Notes under the pieces: model-generated
Told to the model about the DNA's origin: nothing
Databases searched by the model: none
Seen by the model: only the letters and a program-made list of their open reading frames with translations
Translations under genes and position numbers: made by a program
DNA from: Raphanus sativus
Taxonomy: Eukaryota; Streptophyta; Magnoliopsida; Brassicales; Brassicaceae
Direction: 5' to 3'
NCBI RefSeq assembly: GCF_000801105.2
Contig: NC_079517.1
Coordinates: 23,442,973 to 23,506,972, forward strand
Length of the DNA stretch: 64,000 bases
Shown here: one piece after another, positions 11,751 through 22,329 of the stretch
How positions within the stretch are numbered: the first letter of the stretch is position 1
How the letters are laid out: each line of letters starts with the position of its first letter

Positions 11751-14700
11751 TCACACATAGATGCCTTCACAATCAGTTCTGACATTCTCAGCCTCATCAA
11801 TGTCAATATCCATGTCAATATCGGATGGCAATGGCCCAATGTCTGCAGACCCTTCTTGAATGTCTTTCTTACTGTATCTTCTCGAAGGACCTCGCATTAC
11901 AGTATACCAATGTGATAACTCATTTTCTCGAGAGTAGAAGACTTGCTTAGCTTGAGATTCTAGTATGCACGGATCACTTGAAAACGATGCTTGACTATGA
12001 TGCAGGTTAACTAGTGTAAAACCATCTTCAATCTTCACTCCATTACTCTTTACAGCCCATTGACACCGGAACAGAGGTACATAGAAGATATTATAATCCA
12101 TCAAAATGATGTCAGTGACTCTGCCATAGTAAGAAACCAAATCAACAACGTGTGATGTATCTTTGGCACTAGATCTACAAACTGCAGTAGCCTCATAATA
12201 AACTCCACAATTCTGACTTCTCCTATCAACTGATGCTGTATGAAACCTCTGCCCATTTACTATGAAGCCTGTGTACGACCTTGCAGAACAACGTGGACCA
12301 TAAGCTATCCACTTAAGTGTTTCTGCATGCTCTGTAGAATCAAGAGGCACCTGACAAGGTAAAAACAAGTCAAACACATGTCTACAGTAATAAGAGAACT
12401 TATGAAAAAAAGTTACCTTTTCTTTTAGCCAAGATGCAAAATTCTTAGTGTGCATACTCCATAAAGTTGATGCATCTCGGCGACATTTGTCATATGATTC
12501 TTGTAAATGGTGTAGATGCTCACTTGTGAAAGATTGAAATCAAAAGAAATGAATCAATTGGTTGATCATACATATAAATGAGTGCGAAATGGAAAATAAA
12601 TAGAGTGGTGCATGTACTTAATCTATGTATGGTTCGACGAGAGCCATGTTCTGGATGATAGCAAGATGTGCTACTTTCTTTTACATTTCTGTGAGCGAAA
12701 ATGAAGTGCCGGTGGATATTGGACTACCCTCTAAGATGTAATTGTTCTCATACTCTATGTTTCTGTCCATTTTATCTTGTACATTCGTTGTCTTCTTCAA
12801 GAATTCACTGCAAAACCTGATGCATTCTTCAGCTAAATATGATTCAGCGATGCACCCCTCTTGTCTTGCAGTATTTCTCACATAGTCTTTTAGGACTTTC
12901 ATATACCTGAATCGAAGGTGAGTATAATTAGATTAGGCATCAGCTAAAGCAAATGAAATTTTAAACAGTCATATATATAGTACCTTTCAAATGGGTACAT
13001 CCATCTAAACTGAACTGGTCCACCAAGCCGAGCTTCTCTTCCTAGATGCACTGTCAAATGGACCATGCTATCAAAGAAACTCGGAGGGAAAAAACTTTCA
13101 AACAAGCAAAGAGTCTCAATAATCTCAGCTTCCATAACCAATAGCTTCTCCCTATCAATAAATCTCTGACACAGCGTATTGAAGAATGCGCACAATCTAA
13201 AAATTGCTAGAAGAGGTCCTTTAGGTAACAACCCTTTAAGCGCAATAGGAAGAAGTTGCTGCACTAGGACATGGTAGTCATGTGATTTCAGACCTGTCAC
13301 TTTACAATCATCTAATGAAACACCTCTTGATATGTTAGAACAATATCCGTCAGGGCCTTTGAAGTCAAATAGTCTCCTACAAAAGATCTTCTTCTCTGAC
13401 TTGGACAAAGACCACGGTGCTGGAGGAAGATATGTGCGTTTACCCTGAATTTTTGGGTGCAACTCCGGCCTAATACCAAGCTCCTCCAGATCTTTCCTAG
13501 CCGGAAGACCATCCTTAGATTTCCCACAATGCAACAATGTAGAAACTAAACTCGCAGCCACATTTATCTCCACGTGCATTACATCTAAGTTGTGCCTCAC
13601 CGGAAGTTCTTATTCAAAACAGAAAGAAAACAAGAACTTAAAATTAATCACAACATATTGATTGAAAATGTTAAAAATCACAAACGCAAGCGTCATACAC
13701 CTCCCAGTATGGTAGCCTGAAAAAGATTGATCTCTTCTTCCATCTTGATAACTCATCCTCATCGACTTGAACTTCTTCTTCTTCCTCTTCCTCTTCCTCT
13801 GACTCACTGGGTAAACTCTCATTAGCAGAGCCTAAATCAGTACTAAGAACCCTTTTCCTCTTACTTGCAGATCGTTTAAAATTCCCAGTGTCATTGTTGA
13901 AGTTTCTCAGGTTTTGAGAAAATTCACGCCGAGTTAGTATTCTTCCCCTTCTCCCTTGTTCAGCTTTTCCATCAAACCACCTCTTCTTTCCCCTAAAATT
14001 ATGAGGTGGTGGCAGACCCTTTCTATGGCACATGTAAACATGTTTTCTGCTGAACTTTAGACACATACTGTCGGTTTTTTTACCACAAAGCGGACACCCC
14101 ATTTTACCCATTACTTTTGCAGCCTGCAAGGTTCCCATAAGCGGGAAAATCGCTGTCCGTCCAAAGCAGCATTGCCTTCAGACTAAAAGTATCTCGACTT
14201 ACAGCATCAAAGGTTACCTCTCCAATGCTCCACAGTTGATTTAGATCGTCTATAAGGGGTTCTAAATACACATCAATGCTATTACCTGGTTTTTGTGGAC
14301 CAGGAATCAACAATGAACGCATTATGTTCTCCTTCTTCATGCATAAGTCAGGCGGTAGATTGTAGTTCACTAACAACACAGGCCAGCAACTGTACGTCGA
14401 GTTCTTCATATTGAACAGATTAAATCCGTTAGTTGAGAGACCAAGCCTGAGGTTCCTCGGTTCAGCTGCAAAGGTAGGGTATTTAGCACTCATCTGATCC
14501 CATGTGACTGAATCAACAGGATGCCGAAGTTTTCCATCATTTCTTTTGTTGCTAAAGTGCCACCTCAAATCCTTTGTCATCTGCTCAGACCGGAACATTC
14601 TCTTCAGTCTTGTATTATTGGAAAGTAACGTAATACTTTCTGTGGGATGCCTTTCTTGTTCTCACCAGTATGCATATTAGTTTTCCATCTTGAAGCCTTG

Positions 14701-15396
14701 TATTTTGGACACTTCTCAAGATCCTTGAACCTCTTTCTCAATAAACAGCAGTCATTGACACATGCATGAATCTTCTCGTAACCCATATCAAACGATTTCA
14801 GAAATTTCTTCACCTCATACAGTGAAGTGTGGAGCACATTATCCTCTGGTAACATCTCCGGTAAGGTCTCCAGAAGATCATTGAAGCTCTTGTCAGACCA
14901 CCCATTCTGAGTCTTCAATCTAAATAATGAAACAATTGCAGATAGCTTGCTATGATTTACACAGCTCGGATACAAAGGGGTTCCAGCTACAGCTATCTTT
15001 GCCAAGAATTCATCTTCTTTCTTGTCGTCTCCCTCTACCATCTCAGATAACTCCCCTGTACCCGCTAACTCTTCATCTAAATACTCAGCAGCTCCGTATA
15101 ACCCAAAGATCTCATCAGCCCATTCAGTTATGCTGCTTTCACAATCAACCAGACCGATTCTTGTAAGCCACATCCATTCCCCTAGTAACCAGATGATCAA
15201 CTACAACATCTCCTGAGTGACGATCTATATTGCGGCAGTCAATGCACGGACATACAATCATATCAAACCCTCCCAAAGCTGCAGCCACATCCCGTACAAA
15301 CTTTGTAGCCCCACTCTCATAAGCAGGATCAACTCTTAAATAGATAATGAAAAGGAAAAAAAAAAAAAAAGTAATGTCCACCATTATCAGTAGCAA
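11751..15396 (-). pseudogene. TNP2-like CACTA transposase, frameshifted
   Basis: The domain order is that of plant TNP2 proteins. A Transpos_assoc zinc-finger-like module (FDMIVCPCIDCRNIDRHSGD) is at 15320-15160. The Transposase_21 core follows (PVDSVTWDQMSAKYPTFAAE and LRLGLSTNGFNLFNM at 14520-14400; WTDSDFPAYGNLAGCK; KMGCPLCGKKTDSM at 14110-14060). Then come an acidic run of nine Glu, DUF4218 (RHNLDVMHVEINVAASLVST, 13600-12944, continuing 12902-12681) and DUF4216 (AYGPRCSARSYTGFIVNGQR, 12455-11751). Plausible GT-AG introns separate the 14138, 13600, 12902 and 12455 exons. Frame changes at about 15160, 14610 and 14135 each break a conserved motif, so this copy is very probably inactive. Confidence 0.8.
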
Positions 15397-16276
15397 AAAA
15401 TAAGAAACAACTACTGAAAGATAACATATATGATTAAAGTCATTACCTGCTAAGATGAACCCAAGCCTTTTCCACCATTACCAGTAGCAAAAATCAAATC
15501 AACGCATTCGTAGTCACACAGAACTCAATATATGACACAAAAAATTATCAGTAGCAAACAGATAACTCAATATATGTAAATGAATCCCTAATCAGTAGCA
15601 AACAGATAACAAACAGATAACTCAATCGAATCCCTAAAGTCAATCAGCACTAAAATGAATGGTTACTCAATATATGTGTAAACGAAGTGAAGATGAAATG
15701 AATCGAATCCCTAAAGTCAATCAGTAGCAAACAGATAACTCAATCGAATTCCTAAAACGAAAACAAAGAGATTGAGCTAAGAGATTGAAAATGCTAACTC
15801 AATCGAATCCCTAAAACGAAAAACAAAGAGATTGAGCTAAGAGATTGAAAATGCTAACTCAATCGAATCCCGAAGCAAATATGAAATCAAAACATGAAAT
15901 TGAGCTAAGTATCGACAAAGATGATATCACGAAACATCTCTTTGATTTGGGCTAAGTGTCGACAGAGATGGCGCAATGAAGCTAAGTGTCTCTTCGATAC
16001 CTTCAGCGACAGAGAGAGAGGAGAATGGAGCTGAAATGGCGGATGGGAGAAGCGGAATTGTGGTTTGGAAGGTTCAATCGATGGAGATTCGAGCTCATTT
16101 GATTTTTGTCTAACTTATTACACGGAAAAACTAATTTTGGGTTCCCGCTTATTGAAACTCTATAATAGCGTTTATATAACCCTATTATATTATACGATTT
16201 TTTAAATGTACCTATCATAGCAGTTTAATAAAACGTGCTATTATAATGTGCTATCAATGTGGACTTTTTTGTAGTG
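15397..16276. repeat. Right subterminal region of CACTA1 with tandem repeats
   Basis: At 15540-15900 it holds diverged direct repeats built around AGCAAACAGATAACTCAATC and GAGATTGAGCTAAGAGATTG; two nearly identical units of about 70 bp are adjacent at 15740-15880. From about 16150 to the terminus there are short ATAGC/GCTAT motifs like those of the left end. No supported gene. An 83-codon frame reaching 15396 probably includes intron or leader sequence upstream of the TNP2 zinc-finger exon. Confidence 0.65.
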
Positions 16277-16279
16277 TTT

Positions 16280-16701
16280 GAAGCTTCGCTTGCCGTCAAA
16301 AACACTTAGGCAGGGTTAAAAACTCGTCAGGGGAAATCCCGTAATTTGGTGAAGTCTTGGTGAAGTAGTCGGCTAAACCATTTCGTCCTCGCTATCGATC
16401 GACAACACTTGATGTGTATCGATCGATTATAATCTTCAAGTACGTGGATCTTCACAGCTACATCGATCGACAACTCTGGATAAGTATCGATCGATTCTTC
16501 TCCGATTGTTGACTTCCCACTTGGTCTTGAATGGTCAACTCGGGTGTATTATCTCTTGTGCTCCAAAATGCTCCAAAAGCATCACTTTATCACGAAACAC
16601 TCCTGAACCTGAAAACATACCTAACATAGAAAACACATTAGTTATATAATAAAAATATCATTATACCATGGTAGAAAATGGGTGAAATCAATGGTGTATC
16701 A
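16280..16701 (-). repeat. 5' LTR of element A, outer part
   Basis: This begins on the minus strand with TGATACACCATTG at 16701 and runs to the CACTA insertion point. It aligns with 1-250 and with the inverted copy at 23399-23838, and carries four TCGATCGA sites between about 16393 and 16493. Confidence 0.85.
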
Positions 16702-16836
16702 CAAAGCCACCAACAGCCAGTCCCGAAACATACAAAGTTACACGACCTCCTACGGTCGCGGCATAAACAAATAAACGGCCACACTCGGCATAGCACACAG
16801 CAAACACAATGAAAAGGGATATAATCCCAGAAAACT

Positions 16837-18691
16837 TCAAAAATCTAAATCTAAGTCGCAATATCCAGAGAGGGAAAACACAAACAAGCTCGCAGGCTGG
16901 TCTACCTCTTGGCCCCCGCCTCCGGCCTCTCCGCCTGCGCCCGTTTCCACTGTATCCTCCGAAACCTCGATGGGATCCCAGAGCTTTCTTACCCTTCCCT
17001 CGATTGGAGGAACCAGGGATTCGGCGTCAGCACAGCCCCTCATGAGAACATTCATCTCGGCGACCTCGGCGGGAAAGGAGAAGTACTCGCCCTGCGTTTT
17101 GTGGAGAGTAGCAACCGAGCCTCGGCACTCGCGAAAGTCACCCACGGTTTCCTGAGCTTCCTTCAAGATCCCGAACTCAGTGGCAAACATTCCGGCCATC
17201 CGCCTCATCTCGGCAACCACTCTCCTTCCCTTCCTTTCCGCACGTATGAGGGCTCGAGAATGAAATTCGGCCTGTTTACGGTTTTGTTCCTCAACCCCTG
17301 CCGGTATCGGAAAAGCTCTCTTTCGACCTCCTCGGATTTGAAGCGAGATAGTCGCCCTGCTCGGAAGTTTCCTTCGATCGCCGCGCCCCATACTCTCATC
17401 CCCTGCATGAACTTAAGGTCAAAGAAATGTACACATTATTACAAAGATACGATCAAAGTTCAGAGGACAAACCTCGTTGATTAAACGAGACCAGTCAGCG
17501 GTGACCTTCCTCCTCGCTTAATTGTCCAGCGACTCGTCGGACGTAAACGCGGGAGGGAGGTTGTCGAAAAAATCACCAGGGGGAGGAACCGCGCTAGTTC
17601 CACCCCTTTCTTCTGGGGTGAAACTAGGGTTCCATCCCGGCAGCGGATGATCTCCCGAGGCAGCTTCGAAGGCAACACCTTTGTCCTTCCGAGATCTGTT
17701 TTTCAGCCTCTGAGTGGACAAGTCGGAAATTTGCTCAACGAGAGGCTGGGGAGTGCTTCGCGATCGGTGGAGCTCCACCGCGCTTCGGATCCGTTCAAGA
17801 GTGAAGGAATCTAGAAAAACGGCCTTGACCGAAGAAGATCTCGCTTAGCGAAAAGATCGTTGGGGACCTCCGGAAAAGGGTTGTTCCCTGCATGAAATAA
17901 TTTTTTTAATTTCTTCACGCACCTTAAACAAAACATCTCAAAACAGAAAGCAAAAGGTAGTCATATTACCGTGACCGTAATGCCATTCCCGACGGAGTAG
18001 ATCGAGGAAGCTTCCTTCGACGGACTCCTCATCTATTTTGACAAAGAAGAAATGCTCGAACCAATCTTTGGGGTTCGAAGTAGTCCCATGGATTATCGTC
18101 AGATTGTTCCTTGCCTTTATGGAATATAAACCTTCGGTCGTCATTGGTCTGGTAGTCCAGAACCCCTCGAAGTCGCCAGGGCCGAGATCCATCCCCAACT
18201 CATAGCTCAAGATCACCACGCCGAGCCAACTCTCCATGGCTGGAATATTCAGCTGGCCCATAGAGAGCTCGAAACGGTGAAGGGCACGGGCGATGACGCC
18301 AGGGATCGGGAACCACATGCGGCAGTGCGACAAATAGGCCTCGTAGCAAGTAAAGAAACCTGGCGGAGGGTTCCTCGCGCTCTCGTTGCCGACCAGAATT
18401 CGGAACGTGACTCCATTCAGAATTTGGTAAAAGTTCCAAAGGGTCGTGAGATACTCGGGAAAAAACCGCGCTTGGTGTGAATGACGCGCTAGGCGCCCTC
18501 GGAGGACACTTGGGAATAGGATTCTCTTGCTGAGGCGGAGGCGATCCACCAAGAGCTATGTAGTACGCCTCCCTTTCGTCTTCCTCAACCACGAACTCAT
18601 TTTTCGGGCTGATCACTTTGTTGGCAGGAAAATCGTCCGGAGACGAATGAGAAGAAGAATTCTTCTTGGAAGATCTTGATTTTAAAGACAT
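16837..18691 (-). pseudogene. Antisense ORF of Tat element 1 (putative gypsy-type transposon protein, PF04195-like)
   Basis: This reads opposite to the host Tat element, just inside its 3' LTR. It starts at an ATG at 18691 (MSLKSRSSKKNSS, Ser/Lys-rich). The conserved domain is in a shifted frame at 18552-17938: ARFFPEYLTTLWNFYQILNG, FTCYEAYLSHCRMW, ELSMGQLNIPAMESWLGVVI and NPKDWFEHFFFVKI. A GT donor at about 17970 (GHG then GTAATATG) and further exon-like pieces (NNPFPEVPNDLF at about 17870; SDESLDN near 17520; a coiled-coil-like exon 17391-16837) suggest a spliced gene. An indel between the first two segments and internal stops argue against function. Antisense ORFs at this position are known in Tat-lineage elements; their role is unknown. 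Confidence 0.65.
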
Positions 18692-18785
18692 CGTTTCTTT
18701 GAAAGAAAGGAGAGGATTCTTAAGAGAGAGATTCTTGGAAAATTCCTAAGTATAAAGATCTCGGGTAACCAGGGCCGAGATCCAT

Positions 18786-18793
18786 CTTTATAG
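18786..18793 (-). promoter_or_regulatory. Possible TATA box for the antisense ORF
   Basis: The minus strand reads CTATAAAG about 95 bp upstream of the ATG at 18691. The spacing suits a short 5' leader. No experimental support. Confidence 0.45.
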
Positions 18794-18908
18794 GCAAATT
18801 TTTTACTATTTACTCTGACTCTCGGCAACGATTACGTCTCCACACTTTCCGAACGAGCTATACCGCAAGCTAAGACCTGGTTACCCGAAGCACCACGGTT
18901 CCTAGCTA

Positions 18909-18920
18909 GCTGGGGGGCTA
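18909..18920 (+). other. Polypurine tract of Tat element 1
   Basis: A GGGGGG-containing tract (TGGGGGGCTA) lies immediately before the LTR start TGTTGAGTC at 18923. Confidence 0.65.
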
Positions 18921-18922
18921 AC

Positions 18923-20358
18923 TGTTGAGTCAAAATCGGTCAAGACGAAATCGATGTCCGAAAGTCCTCGAAAAAAAAGTAATATTTAAAACCTCGAAAA
19001 ACCGAGAAAACGAATAACCGAAATAGGTCACCCGATGAAGAGGGTTCCGGGCGCCGGGCGCCCAGACCAACGTCTCGGTTTTGGGCGCCGGACGCCCAGA
19101 CCAACGTCTCGGTTCTACGCGCCGGGCGGCCAGACTGAAGTCCTGGGCACCGGGCAACCAGACCGAAGTCCTGGGCACCGGGCGACCAGACCAACGTCCT
19201 GGGCGCGGGCAACCAGACCGGCGTTCCGTTACTGCGCGCCGGGAAGCCAGACCGAAGTCCTGGGCGTCGGGCATCCAGACCGACGTCCTGCTTCTGTATG
19301 TCGGGCGGCCACACCGAAGTCCTGGGCGCCGGGCGCCCAGACTCACGTCCTAGGCACCGGGTGTCCAGACCGACGTTCCATTTCTGCGCGCCGGGCAGCC
19401 AAACCGAAGTCCTGGGCACCGGGCGCCCAGACTCACGTCCTAGGCACCGGGTGTCCAGACCAACGTCATGGGCGCCTGGCGACCAGACCAACGTCCTGGG
19501 CACCTGGTGACCAGACTGACGTTCCATTTCTGCGCACCGGGCGGCCAAACCGAAGTCCTGGACACCGGGCTCCCAGACTCACGTCCTGGGCGCCGGGCGT
19601 CCAGACCAACGTACTGGGCGCCAGGCGTCCAGACCGACGTTCCGTTTCTGCACGCCGGGTGGCCAGACCGAAGTCCTGGGCGCCGGGTGTCCAGACCGAC
19701 GTCCTGTTTCTGCGCTCCGGGCGCCCAGACTCTTGTCCTGGGCGCCGGCCATCCAGACCGTCGTCCCGTTTCTGCGTACCGGGCAGCCAGACCGAAATCT
19801 TGGGCGCCGGGCGTCCTGACCTACGTCCTAGGCGCCGGGCTGCGGGTCGTTCGGCAAGTACGGCCAATCCCTCGTAAAACCATCCCGACACTAGCCCAGT
19901 CCTATACTTTGAATCCTTGCTTGAAGCCTCGCAGTACGAATCTTTAGAATCGTGAATCTAAGACTCCCGTTTCGTTTCAATCTGAATCGTCGGGGAAGTT
20001 TCAGGAAATCGCGAAAGGTTCGACGGATAGATTTCAATTCATCGTATAGGACTATGACGGTTATCTTAAACACCAATCATCTCAACTGTACGAGGAATTG
20101 GGGATCTTTCGGAAGATTGATATCGTGACAAGAGTACCTTCTCGGCAAAATCGTAGAAACGTCTGAGGTCTAAAGAATGGCCCGAAAGGGTCCAAACACG
20201 ACCAAACGGCCCGTTCACGATTTTTTAAATCTAATTTGAGATAAGTATGATGGTTTTTATTTATCTTTACATAACAAGATAAATGTCAAGTTTCCAAAAG
20301 ATAAATGTCAAGTTTCCCGAAGATAAATGTGAAGTTTTCCGATAGACATGAAGTTTTC
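18923..20358 (+). repeat. 3' LTR of Tat element 1, truncated
   Basis: This starts TGTTGAGTCAAAATCGGTC after the purine tract. Its later part shares phrases with the Tat element 2 LTR (GGCCC..CACGATTT..TTAAA near 20205 and 36645, then a TATGA(C)GGTTTATG-like segment). The expected CCCACA-type end is absent, and sequence beyond about 20358 belongs to another element. Most of its first half is a GC-rich minisatellite. Confidence 0.7.
19039..19850. repeat. GC-rich minisatellite within the Tat LTR
   Basis: About 28 imperfect tandem copies of a roughly 28 bp unit, consensus close to GGGCGCCGGGCGYCCAGACC plus RAMGTCCT. Some units carry an extra TTCCGTTTCTGCGC insert, giving a longer higher-order period. 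The unit contains self-complementary GGGCGCC/GGCGCCC cores. Because the array lacks stop codons, it yields long open frames on both strands (up to 280 codons) that are not genes. Confidence 0.9.
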
Positions 20359-21671
20359 ACTTGCCTTTTAAACATCACTCTTGGTGCGTGAGGCTGTCTC
20401 ATCTTTCTCCAGTGCCTAGTATTGTACCCCTCCTGCATATTCATTTTTTTGAACTTGAATTTCCAAGTTTTGACATATTTCCTCAGCTCCTTATTTATCA
20501 CTGATGTTTTATTTACCAATGCTGTCTCATGAACAATTCCACTACTCCAAGTTGATTCTACTTGTAGATGCACTGCTACTGCAGAACAACCTGTAACACC
20601 AGTTTCACCATCATTGGTTTCTTGACCAGTTTCAGCAAGTGAGTTCCTTGGTACGACTTCTGTCTCTTGAACAGGTGCAGAAATCGATATTTTCTGGTGC
20701 ACTCCTGCAACAGAAGCGACAGAAACTACTTCCACCGATGCAGTCTGCTTATCTATTTCTGTCTCATGCACCACTTCTTTGCTACAAGCTGATTCATCCC
20801 TAAAATTCCCAGTTACTGAATCACAACTCAGATCAGTCTCAAGAATTAAATCTCTCTCAAGCAATGTTGCAGGCTGCATAGGAACTTCCATCAATGTCTC
20901 AGCAAGGATATCTTTCTCGAGTATTATTTTAGAAGCCATAGAAACTTCTGCCATTACTTCAACAGATTTCTCCTCAATGACTTCTGTATCTGATGGCTTT
21001 GTTATCTGCATTTCAACCTCCATAACCGAATCAGAATCAGCGCTCTGCATACTCTCCGTGGCTGCATGTGCACATCCCAAACCAGTTTCTAGATCAGCAG
21101 AAACATCTTCCTCATTTGGTAATGCTGTCTTCTTCAACAATTCTATCTCAGGCACAACTTCACTGCTACAAGATGATTCTTCTATAAGCGAACAACTCAA
21201 CTTCAAACTCTCAGTGAAATCTGTGTCATTTCGCATAGCAGTCTCCTGGTGCAACTCATGAACTGACTCCTTTGTTAACACTGAATCGGTCTCATCATCT
21301 ACTGCAACAAAAGTTTCATTCTTCACTCTTTCTTTCTCGTGACTCAAAACATTGTCAAAACCTTGTCGCTTCTCTGCCTCACGATTAATGAAATCTTCTT
21401 GGCCTCTAGCATATCGAGCTTTCAGTATGATCTTCTTCTCTGGATCATCATCCTCGCCAAACCTCAGCAGAAACGTTTCCTTCATCTCTTTCCAGCTAAT
21501 GATAGGCTTTAACGAATAGATGTAACTTTCAGCTTCTCCCCAAATAAATCCATGAGCCATGTGTAACTTCTCGAAATCAGTGTGCCCCTTCCGGTCAAAG
21601 TAATCCTCCATCCAAGAGATCCACTCCCTCAATTCAACATAGGGAAACACCAGAACCTCTACGATTCCCAT
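20286..21671 (-). CDS. gag-like ORF of a degenerate non-autonomous retroelement
   Basis: This is an open frame of 461 codons from an ATG at 21671. Residues 10-75 are gag-like (YVELREWISWMEDYFDRKGH, AHGFIWGEAESYIYSLKP, WKEMKETFLLRFGE), the usual plant Retrotrans_gag signature with W and LRFG anchors. The remaining 350 residues are acidic, Glu/Val/Thr-rich degenerate repeats (SCSSEVV, SACSKEVVHETEID, VQETEVVP). No zinc knuckle, protease or polymerase is seen. The last dozen or so codons run into the Tat LTR, so the original C-terminus has been replaced. Upstream is a candidate LTR (21901-22329), with a leader of about 230 bp between. Which lineage it belongs to is not clear. Confidence 0.5.
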   Translation of the reverse strand: MGIVEVLVFPYVELREWISWMEDYFDRKGHTDFEKLHMAHGFIWGEAESYIYSLKPIISWKEMKETFLLRFGEDDDPEKKIILKARYARGQEDFINREAEKRQGFDNVLSHEKERVKNETFVAVDDETDSVLTKESVHELHQETAMRNDTDFTESLKLSCSLIEESSCSSEVVPEIELLKKTALPNEEDVSADLETGLGCAHAATESMQSADSDSVMEVEMQITKPSDTEVIEEKSVEVMAEVSMASKIILEKDILAETLMEVPMQPATLLERDLILETDLSCDSVTGNFRDESACSKEVVHETEIDKQTASVEVVSVASVAGVHQKISISAPVQETEVVPRNSLAETGQETNDGETGVTGCSAVAVHLQVESTWSSGIVHETALVNKTSVINKELRKYVKTWKFKFKKMNMQEGYNTRHWRKMRQPHAPRVMFKRQVKTSCLSENFTFIFGKLDIYLLET

Positions 21672-21900
21672 AGTTTCGCTCTCCAGTCGCTAACGCACAA
21701 ATCCTGACAAAAATAACAATTCGAGTCTCACTTGTAACGATCGACGACGAATTCTCCGATCAATCCCTTCGCCAATCGCTTGTAACTGCAGCACCGCTCC
21801 AATCAAATCGCTCCGTCAATCGCTTCACCACTCCGTCAACACCGTTGCACAACCGTCACCTCACACCGCGTTGGATCCGAACCAGTATCACTGCACCAAT

Positions 21901-22329
21901 GATGGAGTCTTGATATGCAGAACTCTATGAACTCTTCTTATTGATCACTCCAAACAAGATTACAAGATATAACAGAGAATAACAAGATGATAACGAATAG
22001 CTTCGAGCTTGACTCCGGCTAAGCTATCATGGCGAGCTTCACCTTCGTCACCGATCTCATGGCGATCGGGTCAAAATGACTCATGGGGTCAATCTTACTT
22101 CAACATCAAAGCATAATCTTTCCTCTTCACCTGACTCTGTTCTTATACTCTCCTCCCTCCACGAGTTGCATCCAACTTCCGTAACAGCAAAGCTTCAGAT
22201 TCACCAAGAGTCTTTGCTTTACCTCTCTTCCTTAGCCACGTCATAAGCTCACACTGCCACATCAGACTCAGATAATAGAAGTCTATCAGTTCAATAAGTT
22301 TTTTAGGCCAATTCTTGTTGTGTCTAACA
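21901..22329 (-). repeat. Candidate 5' LTR of the gag-like element
   Basis: On the minus strand a segment starting TGTTAGACACAACAAGAATT (22329) and ending ACTCCATCA (about 21901) has TG...CA ends and lies directly upstream of the gag-like ORF. The sequence after it does not match a primer tRNA that I recognise, and no second copy is present in the window. This is a suggestion only. Confidence 0.35.

Larger units (their letters stand above)
7951..16276 (-). mobile_element. CACTA (En/Spm) transposon 1, inserted in the 5' LTR of element A
   Basis: The right end reads CACTACAAAAAAGTCC on the minus strand (16276 inward). The left end reads TACAAGAAATATG on the plus strand, so the first three bases (CAC) of the left terminal inverted repeat are missing. 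A 3 bp duplication TTT flanks it (7948-7950, 16277-16279), as expected for CACTA elements. Both ends carry subterminal copies of GCTATCGTA/GCTATGATA-type motifs. It contains two minus-strand genes, TNP2-like and Transposase_24/DUF8039-like. Its length, 8326 bp, is in the autonomous range, but the TNP2 frame is broken and one terminus is damaged. Confidence 0.88.
1..16701 (-). mobile_element. Athila-like LTR retrotransposon A, degenerate, split by a CACTA insertion
   Basis: The element reads on the minus strand: 5' LTR (16701 to 16280, then 7950 to 7056), tRNA-Asp PBS (7051-7034), gag and protease remnants (6939 to about 3984), a SID-repeat ORF (3446-1659), a 3' non-coding region, a polypurine tract (262-251) and the start of the 3' LTR (250 to 1, cut by the window edge). 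The internal region is 6.8 kb without the CACTA insert and shows no reverse transcriptase, RNase H or integrase motifs, so it is non-autonomous as seen. Athila placement rests on the tRNA-Asp PBS, the TGGGGGAG-type purine tract and the gag/protease style. It lies inside the 3' region of a Tat element that starts at 16702. The flank at 16702-16706 is CAAAG; its duplicate would lie beyond the left edge. Confidence 0.85.
16702..20358 (+). mobile_element. Tat-lineage Gypsy element 1: 3' part only
   Basis: In plus orientation this holds the 3' internal region with an antisense ORF, a polypurine tract and a 3' LTR beginning TGTTGAGTC at 18923. The left end is the insertion point of element A, so the Tat pol region would lie beyond the left edge. 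The first bases (AAGCCACCAACAGCCAGTCC) resemble 57336-57356 in Tat element 2, which supports the family assignment. The right end is truncated at about 20358 against a gag-only element. Confidence 0.75.

Noticed and set aside
19035..19947. Long open frames on both strands (up to 280 codons, Arg/Pro/Gly/Ser-rich)
   Set aside because: They run through the 28 bp minisatellite in several frames at once; openness comes from the GC-rich repeat unit, not from coding selection.
20779..21261. 160-codon plus-strand frame
   Set aside because: It is a shadow of the repetitive gag-like ORF on the minus strand.
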